Below, one piece after another: positions 40,544 through 48,815 of a DNA stretch of 64,000 nt (position 1 is its first letter; every line of letters starts with the position of its first letter). A model generated the notes under the pieces. The model saw only the letters and a program-made list of their open reading frames with translations. It had not been told where the DNA came from and searched no databases. The DNA is taken from NCBI RefSeq assembly GCF_003427025.1, contig NZ_QVAI01000022.1:62001-126000 (forward strand). The letters run 5' to 3'. The stretch is from Jiangella endophytica (lineage in GTDB: Bacteria; Actinomycetota; Actinomycetes; Jiangellales; Jiangellaceae). Both the position numbers and the translations under genes were made by a program.

Positions 40544-41250
40544 TGGACCTGAGCGTGTGCGCGCACCGCGGCTCGCCGTCGGTGGTGCCGGAGAACACCA
40601 TCGGGTCGTTCCTGCAAGCGGTCGACGAGGGCGCCGACGAGGTCGAGCTGGACCTGCGGCTGTCGGCCGACGGACGGCTGGTCGTCATGCACGACGCCAC
40701 CGTCGACCGGACGACGGACGGCACCGGCGCCGTCGCGGAGCTGACGTTGCGTGAGCTCCAGGCGCTCGACGCCGGCGGCGGCGCGCGGATCCCGTCCTTC
40801 GAGGAGGTGCTGGACGGCGTCGGCCCGCGGCTACGCCTGCAGGTGGAGATCAAGGCGCCGGAAGCGGTCGGCCCGCTCGCCGAACTGCTGCGCGACCGCC
40901 CCGGCGACCTCGCCCGCATCTCGCCGTGCTGCTTCGACCCGGACGTCGTCGCCGAGCTGGTCCGGCTGTTCCCGGACGCGCCGGTCGGGCTGATCGCGTC
41001 CGGCGGGTCGGCCGAGTCGCTCGACCGGGCCGTCGAGCTGGGTGCGTCGCGCGTGCTGTTCGGCTGGTCCGGCACCGACCGCGCGCTGGTCGAGAGGGCG
41101 CAGTCGCATGGCCTGGAGTTCAGCGTCTGGCTGGTCAACACGCCGGAGCAGCTTCGCGACGCTCAGGCGCTCGGCGTCGACGGGTTCACGACGGACGAGA
41201 CGGCGGCGATCGTGGAAGAGCTCGTGCGGGCGGAGGAGGCGGCATCATGA
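40543..41250 (+). CDS. glycerophosphodiester phosphodiesterase, UgpQ-like
   Basis: 235 aa. Its ATG overlaps the binding-protein stop by one base. The active-site set is visible: H8 and R9 in AHRGSPSVVPENT, E35 and D37 in VELDLR, and H50 in VVMHDATVDRTT; EVEIKAP and GVDGFTTDE complete the TIM barrel. It hydrolyses glycerophosphodiesters to glycerol 3-phosphate and an alcohol. There is no signal peptide, so like UgpQ it acts on the imported substrate. Its place directly behind a UgpB-like importer is strong context for that role. Confidence 0.93.
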   Translation: MDLSVCAHRGSPSVVPENTIGSFLQAVDEGADEVELDLRLSADGRLVVMHDATVDRTTDGTGAVAELTLRELQALDAGGGARIPSFEEVLDGVGPRLRLQVEIKAPEAVGPLAELLRDRPGDLARISPCCFDPDVVAELVRLFPDAPVGLIASGGSAESLDRAVELGASRVLFGWSGTDRALVERAQSHGLEFSVWLVNTPEQLRDAQALGVDGFTTDETAAIVEELVRAEEAAS

Positions 41251-42326
41251 CGGAACTCTCGCGGCGGACGTTCGTCCGGCTCGGCGGTGCGGCGGCGGGC
41301 GCCGGAGTGCTGGCGGCGACGGGGTCGACGACAGCGACGGCGGCAGCGGCGGCCGGCCGGGGCGGGGCGCCGGCGCGGACGCCGTCGTTCGGGCTGACCG
41401 AGCCGGCCGAGCCGTTCTTCGTCAACGTCGGCCTGCACGACCAGCGGACCATCATGCAGTCGTTCGCCGTCGACAGCACCGGCCGGCATGTGTACGTCGT
41501 GCAGATCACCCAGGGCGGCACCATCCTCCCCGGCGACGCGCCCGGTGACGAGGAGTACGCCCGCCGCGCCGCCCGTGGCGACCTCACGTTGTCGAAGCTG
41601 GACCTCGCCGGGAACCTGCTCGGGCACATGTACCTCAAGCGGTTCGGGCACGGCGTCGCGATCGGCGTCGAGCGGACCGGCCGCGACGTGCACCTGTGGA
41701 CCGAGGTCGACGCCGTCACCGAAGGCGCCAGCGGGTGGGGGACCCGGCTGCTGCGGTTCCCGTTCGCCGACGGTGCGGTCATCGACGCCGACGCGACGCC
41801 GGGCCTGCAGCGGCGCGAGTTGCTGCCCGGCGTCGACCGCACCACCTGCAACGTCGACCCCGTCCACCGGACGCTGGTCATGCGGTACCGCCGCGACGGC
41901 GCGTTCCGGTTCGCGCTCTTCGACCTCGACGACGTGCGCCGCGAGCGGCCCGCGTACGAGCCGATCGCCGACGTCGCCCAGCCGGACGTGCTCAGCGGCG
42001 GGCCGGTGTTCCAGGGTTACGCGACGTACGGGCGTGACCTCTACCTCTTCGACGGGCAGATCTACAGCGCGACGAACCCGCCGGAGGGGAAGGGCAACGC
42101 GCACCTGACGCGGGTCGACTGGCGGACCGGCGGCGTCGAGGAGCGCGTGCGCACGATCGACGGGCACGAGCTGCACCGCCGCGAGCCCGAGGGCCTCGGC
42201 GTCTGGCTCGAGACGCCTGGGCGACGGCCGACGGCGCGGCTGGGGTTCGCCTTCGGGACCAGCGTCACCGCCGACCCCGACGACGACCGGCTCTGCACGA
42301 TCCTGACGAAGTCGCTCGGCGGGTAG
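41247..42326 (+). CDS. Tat-exported TagC-like beta-propeller protein
   Basis: 359 aa. ATG overlaps the phosphodiesterase stop by 4 nt. Signal SRRTFVRLGGAAAGAGVLAATG is a Tat signal. The body, with AVDSTGRHVYVVQI, LTLSKLDLAGNLLGHMYLKRFGHGVAIGVE, DVHLWTEVD and CNVDPVHRTLVMRYR, matches actinobacterial proteins annotated as teichoic acid biosynthesis protein C, a phage receptor-binding-like propeller fold. Catalytic residues are not obvious; it may bind or cleave glycerol-phosphate polymers. Translational coupling to a UgpQ-like gene and importer suggests it works outside the cell on the polymer that yields the imported fragment (inference). Confidence 0.75.
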   Translation: MTELSRRTFVRLGGAAAGAGVLAATGSTTATAAAAAGRGGAPARTPSFGLTEPAEPFFVNVGLHDQRTIMQSFAVDSTGRHVYVVQITQGGTILPGDAPGDEEYARRAARGDLTLSKLDLAGNLLGHMYLKRFGHGVAIGVERTGRDVHLWTEVDAVTEGASGWGTRLLRFPFADGAVIDADATPGLQRRELLPGVDRTTCNVDPVHRTLVMRYRRDGAFRFALFDLDDVRRERPAYEPIADVAQPDVLSGGPVFQGYATYGRDLYLFDGQIYSATNPPEGKGNAHLTRVDWRTGGVEERVRTIDGHELHRREPEGLGVWLETPGRRPTARLGFAFGTSVTADPDDDRLCTILTKSLGG

Positions 42327-42345
42327 CCGGCTGCTGCACCGTCGA

Positions 42346-42756
42346 TCAGGGCAGTACGGCGGTCGCCTCGATCTCGATCAGCTGACCCGGGAACGCCAGC
42401 GCGGCCACGCCGACCAGCGTGGCCGCGGGCGGGCCGTCGGGCCGGACGACGACGTCGCCGGCGGCGACCAGGCCCACGCGCACCTGCTCGAGGCTGTGCT
42501 CGTTGTAGCCGGCCACGAAGATGCCGAGCCGGACGACGTCGGCGAACGTGGCGCCGGCCGCCGCGAGCGCCGTCGCCACGTTGCGCAGCGTCTGCTCGGT
42601 CTGGGCGGCGAGGTCGCCCGCGCCGACCAGGGTGCCGTCGGCGTCGCACGGCACCTGACCGGCGACGACGACCTGGCGCGAGCCGGTGGCGACGACGACC
42701 TGGGAGTAGGCCGGGGCCTGGGGGAGACCGGGCGGGTTGATCAGCTCCATGGGCAT
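42346..42756 (-). CDS. Rid-family protein lacking the catalytic arginine
   Basis: 136 aa. [60 protein letters not shown] and the end [12 protein letters not shown] identify the RidA/YjgF family. Where active RidA proteins have an RPART-type segment the sequence reads PPAAT, so the arginine that binds the imino-acid carboxylate is missing, unlike the exported Rid protein at 21441. It is probably one of the Rid subfamilies without classical 2-aminoacrylate deaminase activity. Single gene, divergent from the YnfA gene. Confidence 0.9.
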   Translation of the reverse strand: MPMELINPPGLPQAPAYSQVVVATGSRQVVVAGQVPCDADGTLVGAGDLAAQTEQTLRNVATALAAAGATFADVVRLGIFVAGYNEHSLEQVRVGLVAAGDVVVRPDGPPAATLVGVAALAFPGQLIEIEATAVLP

Positions 42757-42827
42757 GGCGGGAGCCTACGGCCGGCCACCGACAACGTCGGCGATCGCCG
42801 GCGGGGACCGCCTCTAGGGTGGCGGCC

Positions 42828-43163
42828 ATGACCGTCGCCCGTTCGATCGCGCTGTTCCTGCTCGCCGCCGTCGCCGAGATCGGCGGCGCCTGGCTGGTCT
42901 GGCAGGGCGTGCGCGAGCACCGCGGCCTGCTGTGGACCGGCCTGGGCGTGATCGCGCTCGGCCTGTACGGGTTCGTCGCTACGCTGCAGCCCGACGCGCA
43001 CTTCGGCCGGGTCCTGGCGGCGTACGGTGGCGTGTTCGTCGCCGGCTCGCTGGCCTGGGCGATGATCGCCGACGGCTTCCGGCCGGACCGCTACGACGTG
43101 ATCGGCGCGGCGATCTGCATCGTCGGCGTCGCGATCATCATGTACGCGCCTCGTCCCGCGTGA
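42828..43163 (+). CDS. YnfA/UPF0060 family membrane protein
   Basis: 111 aa from the ATG at 42828. Four membrane helices cover nearly all of it: [63 protein letters not shown] and [31 protein letters not shown] and [12 protein letters not shown] are the family hallmarks. YnfA proteins resemble small-multidrug-resistance transporters. The 3' end overlaps the convergent acetyltransferase gene by 26 bp. Confidence 0.93.
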   Translation: MTVARSIALFLLAAVAEIGGAWLVWQGVREHRGLLWTGLGVIALGLYGFVATLQPDAHFGRVLAAYGGVFVAGSLAWAMIADGFRPDRYDVIGAAICIVGVAIIMYAPRPA

Positions 43164-43680
43164 GCTCGTAGATGGTCTCGAGGCCGTCCTCGTCGTCCCA
43201 CTGCTCGCCCACCTCGACGAACCCGAACTGCGCCACGAGGTTGCGCGAGGCCAGGTTCGTCGGACTGACACTGGCGCGGACGACGCGCACCTGCGGGTCG
43301 TGGGCGGCGCGGTCGAGCATCACCTCCAGCGCGGCCCGGGCGTACCCTCGGCGGCGGTGCGCCGGGTCGATCGCGTAGCCGACCTCGACCCGGCCGTCGT
43401 GGTCGGGCGGGCCGTGAAACCCGGCGTGTCCCACGGCGACCTGGCGGTCGTCGTCCCAGACGATGCCGGTGATCCAGGCGGCGCTGGCGGGGTCGGTGGC
43501 GATCTGCTCGCTGCGCATGCGCCACACACTGCTCCAGTGCGAGCCGGCGCAGTACGGCGTCAGCTCGACCGGCGACTCCTGGTTGGCCGTGACGATGTCG
43601 CCGTCGGCGAGGGCCGTCAGCGCCGCCTTGTTCAGCTGCACGATGCTGATGTGCTTCGGGTCGGTCATCACTTCGGTCAT
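43138..43680 (-). CDS. GNAT-family N-acetyltransferase (RimJ/RimL-like)
   Basis: 180 aa. [28 protein letters not shown] is the acetyl-CoA pyrophosphate loop (RRRGYA), and [27 protein letters not shown] is the second half typical of the RimJ/RimL branch. Substrate unknown; an N-terminal residue or small amine is usual. Two in-frame ATGs (43680 and 43668) lie without clear ribosome-binding sites, so the first four residues are uncertain. It ends inside the 3' end of the YnfA gene. Confidence 0.9.
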   Translation of the reverse strand: MTEVMTDPKHISIVQLNKAALTALADGDIVTANQESPVELTPYCAGSHWSSVWRMRSEQIATDPASAAWITGIVWDDDRQVAVGHAGFHGPPDHDGRVEVGYAIDPAHRRRGYARAALEVMLDRAAHDPQVRVVRASVSPTNLASRNLVAQFGFVEVGEQWDDEDGLETIYELTRDEART

Positions 43681-43742
43681 CGGGGCACATCGTGCTCGCC
43701 GCGACGCCGGAACACAAGGCGGCGCGTTGCGGAGTCGCCGGA

Positions 43743-44534
43743 TCAGGCGCCGGCGGGCAGCGGCTCGCCGGTCTCGAGCAGCGTCTTGAGGCTCGCGATC
43801 AGCTCCGGCCAGCCGCCGCTGACATCCTGGAGGACCTGGCTGCCCGGTTCGAAGCCGTCGTGGACGACGGTGAGCCGGACCAGCTCGCCGCGCTGCTCCA
43901 GCTCGAACGTCACCCTGGACCGCTGCTCCTTCGCCGTCGCCGCCACCTTCTCGGGGTCGAGCCCGTGCGCGGCGGCGAACTCGGGCGTGAACGTGTGCCA
44001 GGTGTAGGCGAGACGCCGGTAGGGCTCGGCCTCGAGCACCCGCTGCTCGTCGTCGGCGATCGTCGCGCCGGCCTCGTGCCAGACCATCGCCGAGCCTGCC
44101 CGCCAGTCGGTGTCGAACGTGGCGCCCCAGTAGCGGCTGGTGAACGCGTTGTCCGTCAGCGCCTGCCAGAGCTTCTCCGGCGTGGTCCTGATGAACGTGG
44201 TGTACGTGAACTCGGTGCTGCTCATGGGGGCCTCCAATGCGGTCTTGAGGTCGGCGAGCGCCTGCACGCGCCCGCGGTGGTACCGGCTGATCCAGCGGTC
44301 GGCGATCGCGTTGATCGGCTCGGCGTTGAGGAAGTGGTGCTTCTCGCGGCCGCGCTTCTCGGTGGTGACGAGGCCGGCCGCCTCGAGGACGGCGAGGTGC
44401 TTGCTGACCGACTGACGGGCCATGTCCAGGCCGGCGCACAACTGGCGCAACGTCTGGCCGTTGCCACGGTTCAGGCTGTCCAGCAGCGCCCGGCGGCTCG
44501 GATCCGCCAGCGCCCGGAACACGTCGTCGTCCAT
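43743..44534 (-). CDS. ArsR-type HTH fused to an SRPBCC (AHSA1-like) domain
   Basis: 263 aa in one continuous frame. Residues ~1-100 are an ArsR winged helix (DDDVFRALADPSRRALLDSLNRGNGQTLRQLCAGLDMARQSVSKHLAVLEAAGLV). An internal methionine at ~104 begins an SRPBCC/START-like domain (TYTTFIRTTPEKLWQALTDNAFTSRYWGATF, WHEAGATI, GGWPELIASLKTLLETGE). Elsewhere these are often two overlapping genes; the fusion makes a one-component sensor in which the hydrophobic cavity could bind the ligand controlling DNA binding. Three palindromes lie directly upstream of the start. Confidence 0.9.
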   Translation of the reverse strand: MDDDVFRALADPSRRALLDSLNRGNGQTLRQLCAGLDMARQSVSKHLAVLEAAGLVTTEKRGREKHHFLNAEPINAIADRWISRYHRGRVQALADLKTALEAPMSSTEFTYTTFIRTTPEKLWQALTDNAFTSRYWGATFDTDWRAGSAMVWHEAGATIADDEQRVLEAEPYRRLAYTWHTFTPEFAAAHGLDPEKVAATAKEQRSRVTFELEQRGELVRLTVVHDGFEPGSQVLQDVSGGWPELIASLKTLLETGEPLPAGA

Positions 44535-44552
44535 GGGTCCTCATCGCTGGAT

Positions 44553-44608
44553 AGGCAGCTGATCGGCTGCCTTTTATGGTTCGACCATAGGCAGCCGTTC
44601 GGCTGCAT
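44553..44608. promoter_or_regulatory. cluster of three operator palindromes upstream of the ArsR-SRPBCC gene
   Basis: AGGCAGC-tgatcg-GCTGCCT (44553-44572), TATGGT-tcg-ACCATA (44575-44589) and AGGCAGC-cgttcg-GCTGCAT (44589-44608). The two GGCAGC repeats are 36 bp apart and bracket the AT-rich middle palindrome, just before the gene start at 44534. Autoregulation is likely. Confidence 0.65.
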
Positions 44609-44631
44609 GTCAACCGTCGGGCGTCAGATGG

Positions 44632-45066
44632 TCATCGAGGCGGATCGGCCCTGAGGTGCGCGGCGATGACCGTGTTGGTGCTCAGGACGTGCTGGACGAG
44701 CTCGCGGAAGTCGTCGAGGCGGGGATGGCGCGCGGCCTCGTCGCTGCTCAGCTTCCGGCCGAACAGCGCCGCCGCGTCGAAGGAGGCGGCCGCGGGCATG
44801 AGCTGGACCGCCGGTCCGGGCTGGCCGGGCACCGGGCCGATGCGGCAGCCGAACGTCACGTGGTCGCTGTGGTCGTCGCCCTCCCAGGTGCCGAACACGG
44901 CGTCGAGCAGCACGTCGTTGCCGTCGTGGTGGTGGCAGCTGGCGTAGAAGACGGCGTACGGGGAGCCGTCGCGGTGGACGAAGCCGGTGACGCGGCGGAA
45001 CGGCTGGGCGCAGTCGGGGCAACGGTGCTCGGCGATCTGCAGGTTCGGCGCGGTCGTCAGGCTCAC
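44632..45066 (-). CDS. conserved hypothetical protein with N-terminal zinc-ribbon-like motif
   Basis: 144 aa from a GTG at 45066 after GGGAGG; a longer frame reaching 45159 has an arginine-rich, non-coding-like extension. The N-terminus has HRCPDCAQPFRRVTGFVHRDG and YASCHHHDGND, a set of Cys and His residues that could bind one metal ion. FGTWEGDDHSDHVTFGCRIGP follows, and the C-terminus is helical. I do not recognise the family. It has its own short transcription unit after the ArsR-SRPBCC promoter region, on the same strand but upstream of it. Confidence 0.7.
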   Translation of the reverse strand: MSLTTAPNLQIAEHRCPDCAQPFRRVTGFVHRDGSPYAVFYASCHHHDGNDVLLDAVFGTWEGDDHSDHVTFGCRIGPVPGQPGPAVQLMPAAASFDAAALFGRKLSSDEAARHPRLDDFRELVQHVLSTNTVIAAHLRADPPR

Positions 45067-45422
45067 CGGCGCATCCTCCCATCGCGACGTGAACGCCCGA
45101 TGCCGCCGCCTTGGCCTGGGTGCGCCGGCAACGGCCGGTCGTCGTGAGCCTTGGGCCATCGCGGCATGAGAGGGACGGGACCGGAGCCGCCCAGCTCGAC
45201 GGGCGCCGGTTCGACCCCAGTGCCGGCGGTCGATCCGGGGCGTCTCGTGGTCGACGGCGGCGAGCTGGTGTCGTGGGCTCGTGTGCGCCGTCGGCTGATG
45301 CGCGGCAGTCGTCGGCTAGTACTCGAGTCGTAGATCGTGATCTTCATCGTGCTGTTCCCCGTTGCCGGCTTGGCCGCAGGTAGCCGACGTGAGAGATGCC
45401 GGGTCATGGCAGGCTCTATGCC
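45067..45422. other. 356-bp region without a confident gene
   Basis: A possible 55-codon frame runs from ATG 45166 to TAG 45333 (ending SWARVRRRLMRGSRRLVLES). It has moderate third-position bias but no ribosome-binding site or recognisable homology, so I do not call it a gene with confidence. The rest holds one copy of the GATCGTGATCTTCA repeat (45333-45346). Confidence 0.4.
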
Positions 45423-45965
45423 ATGACCGCGCCGAAGCCGCCGAGACCGCTGACCAGGCGCGGCAGGGTGTTGATCTGGTTCATGATCGTGTTCGTTGCC
45501 ATGGTCGGCGTCGGCGGTGGCGGCGCCCTGATCGCCGAGGGGCTGAATGGTCGTGACGCTCAGGCCGACGGCCCGGTCGGCTCACTCACCCCCACGGACC
45601 GTGACTGTGGCAGGGACAGCTGCGCGTGGATCGGCGAGTTCGTCAGCGAGGACGGCACGATCACTCGGACCGGCGTCCTGTTGAGCGACGCCGAACGGAC
45701 CCGCCACGGCGACCCGATGCCGGCGAGGATCGACAACGTGCGCCTGCACGACGACGCTGGCCGGCCGACCGCCTACACCGTCGACTACAACCCGGGCCCG
45801 AGGATGGCCGCCGGTGTGTTCGTGCTGATGTTCGGCCTGGTGATGGCTGCGTTGATGGTACGGAGCGTCAGGCGCTACAAGCGCCCGGCAGCACCTCCTG
45901 AACCGGCTGCGAGTGACACCACCCCGCCGGCACAGGCTTAGCTCCGGCGTGGATCGTGATCTTCA
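45333..45965 (+). repeat. two copies of an intergenic repeat flanking the membrane-protein gene
   Basis: GATCGTGATCTTCA occurs at 45333-45346 and 45952-45965, same orientation, each followed by similar sequence including GTTC and GCCGGC within the next 40 bp. The copies lie just before and just after the gene at 45423-45941. Confidence 0.5.
45423..45941 (+). CDS. small two-helix membrane protein of unknown function
   Basis: 172 aa from the ATG at 45423; an upstream in-frame start at 45396 is possible. Helix 1 is at ~18-42 (VLIWFMIVFVAMVGVGGGGALIA). An external loop of ~75 residues contains a cysteine pair (RDCGRDSCAW) likely to form a disulphide. Helix 2 is at ~127-146 (AAGVFVLMFGLVMAALMV) with a basic cytoplasmic tail rich in proline and alanine. 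The layout resembles DUF3592-type proteins, but I cannot confirm that. Flanked by copies of a short repeat; no operon partners. Confidence 0.7.
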   Translation: MTAPKPPRPLTRRGRVLIWFMIVFVAMVGVGGGGALIAEGLNGRDAQADGPVGSLTPTDRDCGRDSCAWIGEFVSEDGTITRTGVLLSDAERTRHGDPMPARIDNVRLHDDAGRPTAYTVDYNPGPRMAAGVFVLMFGLVMAALMVRSVRRYKRPAAPPEPAASDTTPPAQA

Positions 45966-46143
45966 CGGTCCGCTGGTGGTTCGTCGCCGGCACGGGTCAG
46001 CGCCGTAGACCTCGTCGCCGGGCACCCCGGCCCTGGTCAGACGTTCGCTGGAGTGGTCCACGACCTCGGCAGAGACAAGGCGCGGTCGATGAACGCGTGC
46101 CCGGCATCGGTGGCGTAGGTCAGACTTGACGGGTCACAAGACC

Positions 46144-46159
46144 CCCGCTGAGCTGCGGG
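46144..46159 (-). terminator. hairpin after tRNA-Gly
   Basis: CCCGC-tgagct-GCGGG just beyond the 3' end of the minus-strand tRNA, followed on that strand by GTCTTGT, a weak U-rich run. Confidence 0.45.
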
Positions 46160-46165
46160 ATGTGG

Positions 46166-46236
46166 AGCGGGTGACGGGAATCGAACCCGCATGACCAGCT
46201 TGGAAGGCTGGGGCTCTGCCATTGAGCTACACCCGC
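46166..46236 (-). tRNA. tRNA-Gly (anticodon TCC)
   Basis: On the minus strand the 7-bp acceptor GCGGGTG/CACCCGC, D-arm GCTCAATGGCAGAGC, anticodon stem CCAGC/GCTGG with loop CTTCCAA (anticodon TCC) and T-arm CGGGTTCGATTCCCG are all intact. Discriminator is U; CCA is not encoded. Confidence 0.97.
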
Positions 46237-46299
46237 GCAGGGCCAAGAAGCCCGTGGCACAGAGTACCCTGTGATCTGGCCTAGACTTGTCCGGGCACC

Positions 46300-46375
46300 C
46301 GGGGCGTAGCGTAGTGGCTAGCGCGCCTGCTTTGGGAGCAGGAGATCGCAGGTTCGAGTCCTGTCGCCCCGACCA
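46300..46375 (+). tRNA. tRNA-Pro (anticodon TGG), CCA encoded
   Basis: Acceptor CGGGGCG/CGCCCCG, anticodon stem CCTGC/GCAGG with loop TTTGGGA (anticodon TGG) and T-arm GCAGGTTCGAGTCCTGT are complete, and the gene ends with encoded CCA. It lies 69 bp upstream of tig on the same strand and could share its transcript. Confidence 0.97.
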
Positions 46376-46444
46376 GCCCGCGTTCGCAACAGGCAGCATC
46401 GTTGCGTTCGTGCCGCAGACCACCCACACAGGAGACACGAGAGC

Positions 46445-47905
46445 GTGAAGAGCGTCGTCGAGACCCTCAACCCGACCAAGATCCGGCTCGCGGTCGAGGT
46501 TCCCTTCGCCGAGCTTGAGTCGAACATCCAGTCCGCCTACAAGCGGATCGCCGCCCAGGTCACGGTGCCGGGCTTCCGCAAGGGCAAGGTCCCGCCGATG
46601 GTCATCGACCAGCGCATCGGCCGGCCGGCGGTGCTGGAAGAGGCCGTCAACGAGGCGATTCCGCAGCTGTACCAGGACGCGATGCGCGAGAACGAGCTGA
46701 CGCCGCTGGCGCAGCCCGAGATCGACCAGCCGCAGTTCGGCGAGGGCGAGGACCTCAAGTTCACCGCCGAGGTGACGGTGAAGCCGAAGATCGAGCTGCC
46801 CGAGTGGGAGGGCCTGGAGGTCCAGGTCGACGACCTCGAGGTGGCCGACGACGACATCAGCGGGCGCATCGACGAGCTGCGGGCGCGATTCGGCACCCTG
46901 GTGACGGTCGAGCGGGCCGCCGCCGACGGCGACTTCGTGCAGATCGACCTCAACGCTACGGACGGCGGCGAGCCGGTCGAGGGCGGCCAGGCCAGCGGCG
47001 TCTCTTACCAGATCGGCCGCGGCGGCATGGTCGACGGCCTGGACGAGGCCCTGGCGGACCTCACCGCGGGCGAGTCGAAGACGTTCAAGACGACGCTCGT
47101 CGGCACCCACGAGGGTGAAGAGGTCGACGTCGAGGTCACGGTCAACGCCGTCAAGGAGCAGCAGCTGCCCGAGCTGGACGACGAGTTCGCCCAGCTGGCC
47201 AGCGAGTTCGACACCCTCGACGAGCTGCGCGACGACATCCGCCAGCAGGCGCTGAACAGCAAGCGCATCGAGCAGGCCATGTCCGCCCGCGACAAGGTGC
47301 TCGAGCAGCTCCTCGCGAACGCCGGCGACATCCCGCTGCCCGAGGAGCTCATCGCCCAGCAGGTCGAGGAGCACCTGGCCGACGGTCACGGCGACGACGA
47401 CCACCGGGCCGACTTCGAGAAGCAGATGCGCGGCAACCTCACCCAGCAGTTCGTCCTCGACGAGCTGGTGAAGTCCGAGAACATCGAGGTCTCGCAGGAC
47501 GAGCTCAGCTCGTACATCATCCAGCAGGCCATGCGTTCGCGCATCGACCCGAACCAGCTCGCCCAGCAGCTGGTCGACCAGGGCAACCTGCCGGCCGTCG
47601 TCGCCGACGTCGCGCGCGGCAAGGCGCTGGCCCTCGCCGTCGAGAAGGCGAAGGTCACCGACGCCTCCGGCAACGAGGTCGAGCTGAACCGCCTGCGCGA
47701 GGACGGCACCCTGGCCGACCCGAGCGAGCTCGAGGGCGTCCCCGCCCCGGCGGTCGACGGCTCGTTCGAGTTCGCCGAGCTCGACGAGGAGCAGCAGGCC
47801 GACGCGGCGGAGGCCGGCACCGAGCAGGCCGATGCCGAGGCCGCCGATGCCGAGGTGGCCGATGCCGAGGCGGAAGATGCCAAGGCGGACGAGAAGAAGG
47901 CCTGA
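46445..47905 (+). CDS. tig: trigger factor, ribosome-associated chaperone and peptidyl-prolyl isomerase
   Basis: 486 aa with GTG start. The ribosome-docking signature GFRKGKVP is at ~45-52, the FKBP-type isomerase domain at ~150-245 ([48 protein letters not shown]), and the helical chaperone domain fills the rest. The end ([23 protein letters not shown] onward) is a low-complexity acidic, alanine-rich tail encoded by short GAxGCC repeats, longer than in E. coli but common in actinobacteria. It binds nascent chains at the exit tunnel. It precedes clpP1-clpP2-clpX, a widely conserved order, with a strong terminator between. Confidence 0.97.
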   Translation: MKSVVETLNPTKIRLAVEVPFAELESNIQSAYKRIAAQVTVPGFRKGKVPPMVIDQRIGRPAVLEEAVNEAIPQLYQDAMRENELTPLAQPEIDQPQFGEGEDLKFTAEVTVKPKIELPEWEGLEVQVDDLEVADDDISGRIDELRARFGTLVTVERAAADGDFVQIDLNATDGGEPVEGGQASGVSYQIGRGGMVDGLDEALADLTAGESKTFKTTLVGTHEGEEVDVEVTVNAVKEQQLPELDDEFAQLASEFDTLDELRDDIRQQALNSKRIEQAMSARDKVLEQLLANAGDIPLPEELIAQQVEEHLADGHGDDDHRADFEKQMRGNLTQQFVLDELVKSENIEVSQDELSSYIIQQAMRSRIDPNQLAQQLVDQGNLPAVVADVARGKALALAVEKAKVTDASGNEVELNRLREDGTLADPSELEGVPAPAVDGSFEFAELDEEQQADAAEAGTEQADAEAADAEVADAEAEDAKADEKKA

Positions 47906-47931
47906 CGGCCGGACCACAGCACGAGCACGCA

Positions 47932-47967
47932 GATCAGGTGACCATGCCCACGGCTGGTCACCTGATC
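47932..47967 (+). terminator. strong terminator after tig
   Basis: A perfect 13-bp stem (gatcaggtgacca / tggtcacctgatc) with a 10-nt loop, followed by GCGTTT, starts 27 bp after the tig stop. It separates tig from the clp genes transcriptionally. Confidence 0.85.
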
Positions 47968-47998
47968 GCGTTTACGCACCATATGGACTCGCCGCGCA

Positions 47999-48012
47999 CG
48001 CCGTCAGCGAAC
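47999..48012 (+). promoter_or_regulatory. candidate ClgR box upstream of clpP1
   Basis: CGCCGTCAGCGAAC fits the actinobacterial ClgR motif CGCYNANRGCGWWS at all but one position, about 115 bp before the clpP1 start. ClgR activates clpP1P2 in Streptomyces, Corynebacterium and Mycobacterium. Confidence 0.45.
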
Positions 48013-48128
48013 ACGGGCCATGCGGCGGATGGTCGCCGCGGCCTTTGTGGTTAGTGTCGTTGGCACCACGAAGAAGCAAGAAGTCTCATACGGTCTCGAC
48101 GACCTGTAGTAGCCCCAAGGAGATCACG

Positions 48129-48770
48129 GTGAGCACACGCCCCGAGACGTCGGGCCCGTCCCTCATTCAGGCCCATTCCCCGACGCCGACCATCGGTGGT
48201 GGTCTGGACGACCACATCTACAACCGGCTGCTGCGGGAGCGCATCATCTTCCTCGGCTCCGAGGTCCGCGACGAGAACGCCAACGCCATCTGCGCGCAGC
48301 TGCTGCTGCTGGCGGCCGAGGACCCCGACCGCGACATCAACCTCTACATCAACTCGCCCGGTGGCTCGGTGTCGGCCGGTATGGCCATCTACGACACCAT
48401 GCAGTACGTGAAGCCCGACGTCGTCACGCTGGCGATGGGCTTTGCCGCCTCGATGGGCCAGTTCCTGCTGACGGCGGGCGCGCCCGGCAAGCGGTACGCG
48501 CTGCCGCACGCCCGCATCCTCATGCACCAGCCGTCCGGCGGCATGGGCGGCTCGGCCAGCGACATTCGCATCCAGGCCGAGGCGATGCTGCGCACCAAGC
48601 GCGAGATGGCCGAGCTGATCGCGCACCACACCGGCCAGACGGTCGAGCGCATCGAGGCCGACTCCGACCGCGACCGCTACTTCACGCCGCAGGAGGCGCT
48701 CGAGTACGGCTTCGTCGACCACGTGGTCGAGAGCGCCTCGCAGGTCTCCCAGGGCGGCGGCACGGCCTGA
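48129..48770 (+). CDS. clpP1: ATP-dependent Clp protease proteolytic subunit 1
   Basis: 213 aa from the GTG at 48129, fixed by AAGGAG seven bases upstream; the longer frame upstream crosses the terminator and ClgR box. The catalytic triad is visible: serine in [11 protein letters not shown], histidine in [12 protein letters not shown], aspartate in [33 protein letters not shown] is the oxyanion-side segment. ClpP1 combines with ClpP2 into a mixed tetradecamer loaded by ClpX or ClpC in actinobacteria. clpP2 follows after 45 bp. Confidence 0.97.
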   Translation: MSTRPETSGPSLIQAHSPTPTIGGGLDDHIYNRLLRERIIFLGSEVRDENANAICAQLLLLAAEDPDRDINLYINSPGGSVSAGMAIYDTMQYVKPDVVTLAMGFAASMGQFLLTAGAPGKRYALPHARILMHQPSGGMGGSASDIRIQAEAMLRTKREMAELIAHHTGQTVERIEADSDRDRYFTPQEALEYGFVDHVVESASQVSQGGGTA

Positions 48771-48815
48771 CGCCGCCAACGACACCGAGCGACCACCCCG
48801 ACAGAGGAGACCCCA

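Noticed and set aside
45166-45333. 55-codon plus-strand frame ending in a basic segment
   Set aside because: No ribosome-binding site and only moderate codon bias; kept as a remark in the intergenic entry rather than as a gene.
20326-46140. calling the whole stretch a single genomic island
   Set aside because: It contains purC and shows no integrase, direct-repeat att sites or clear change in codon use. Separate insertions or rearrangements are equally likely.
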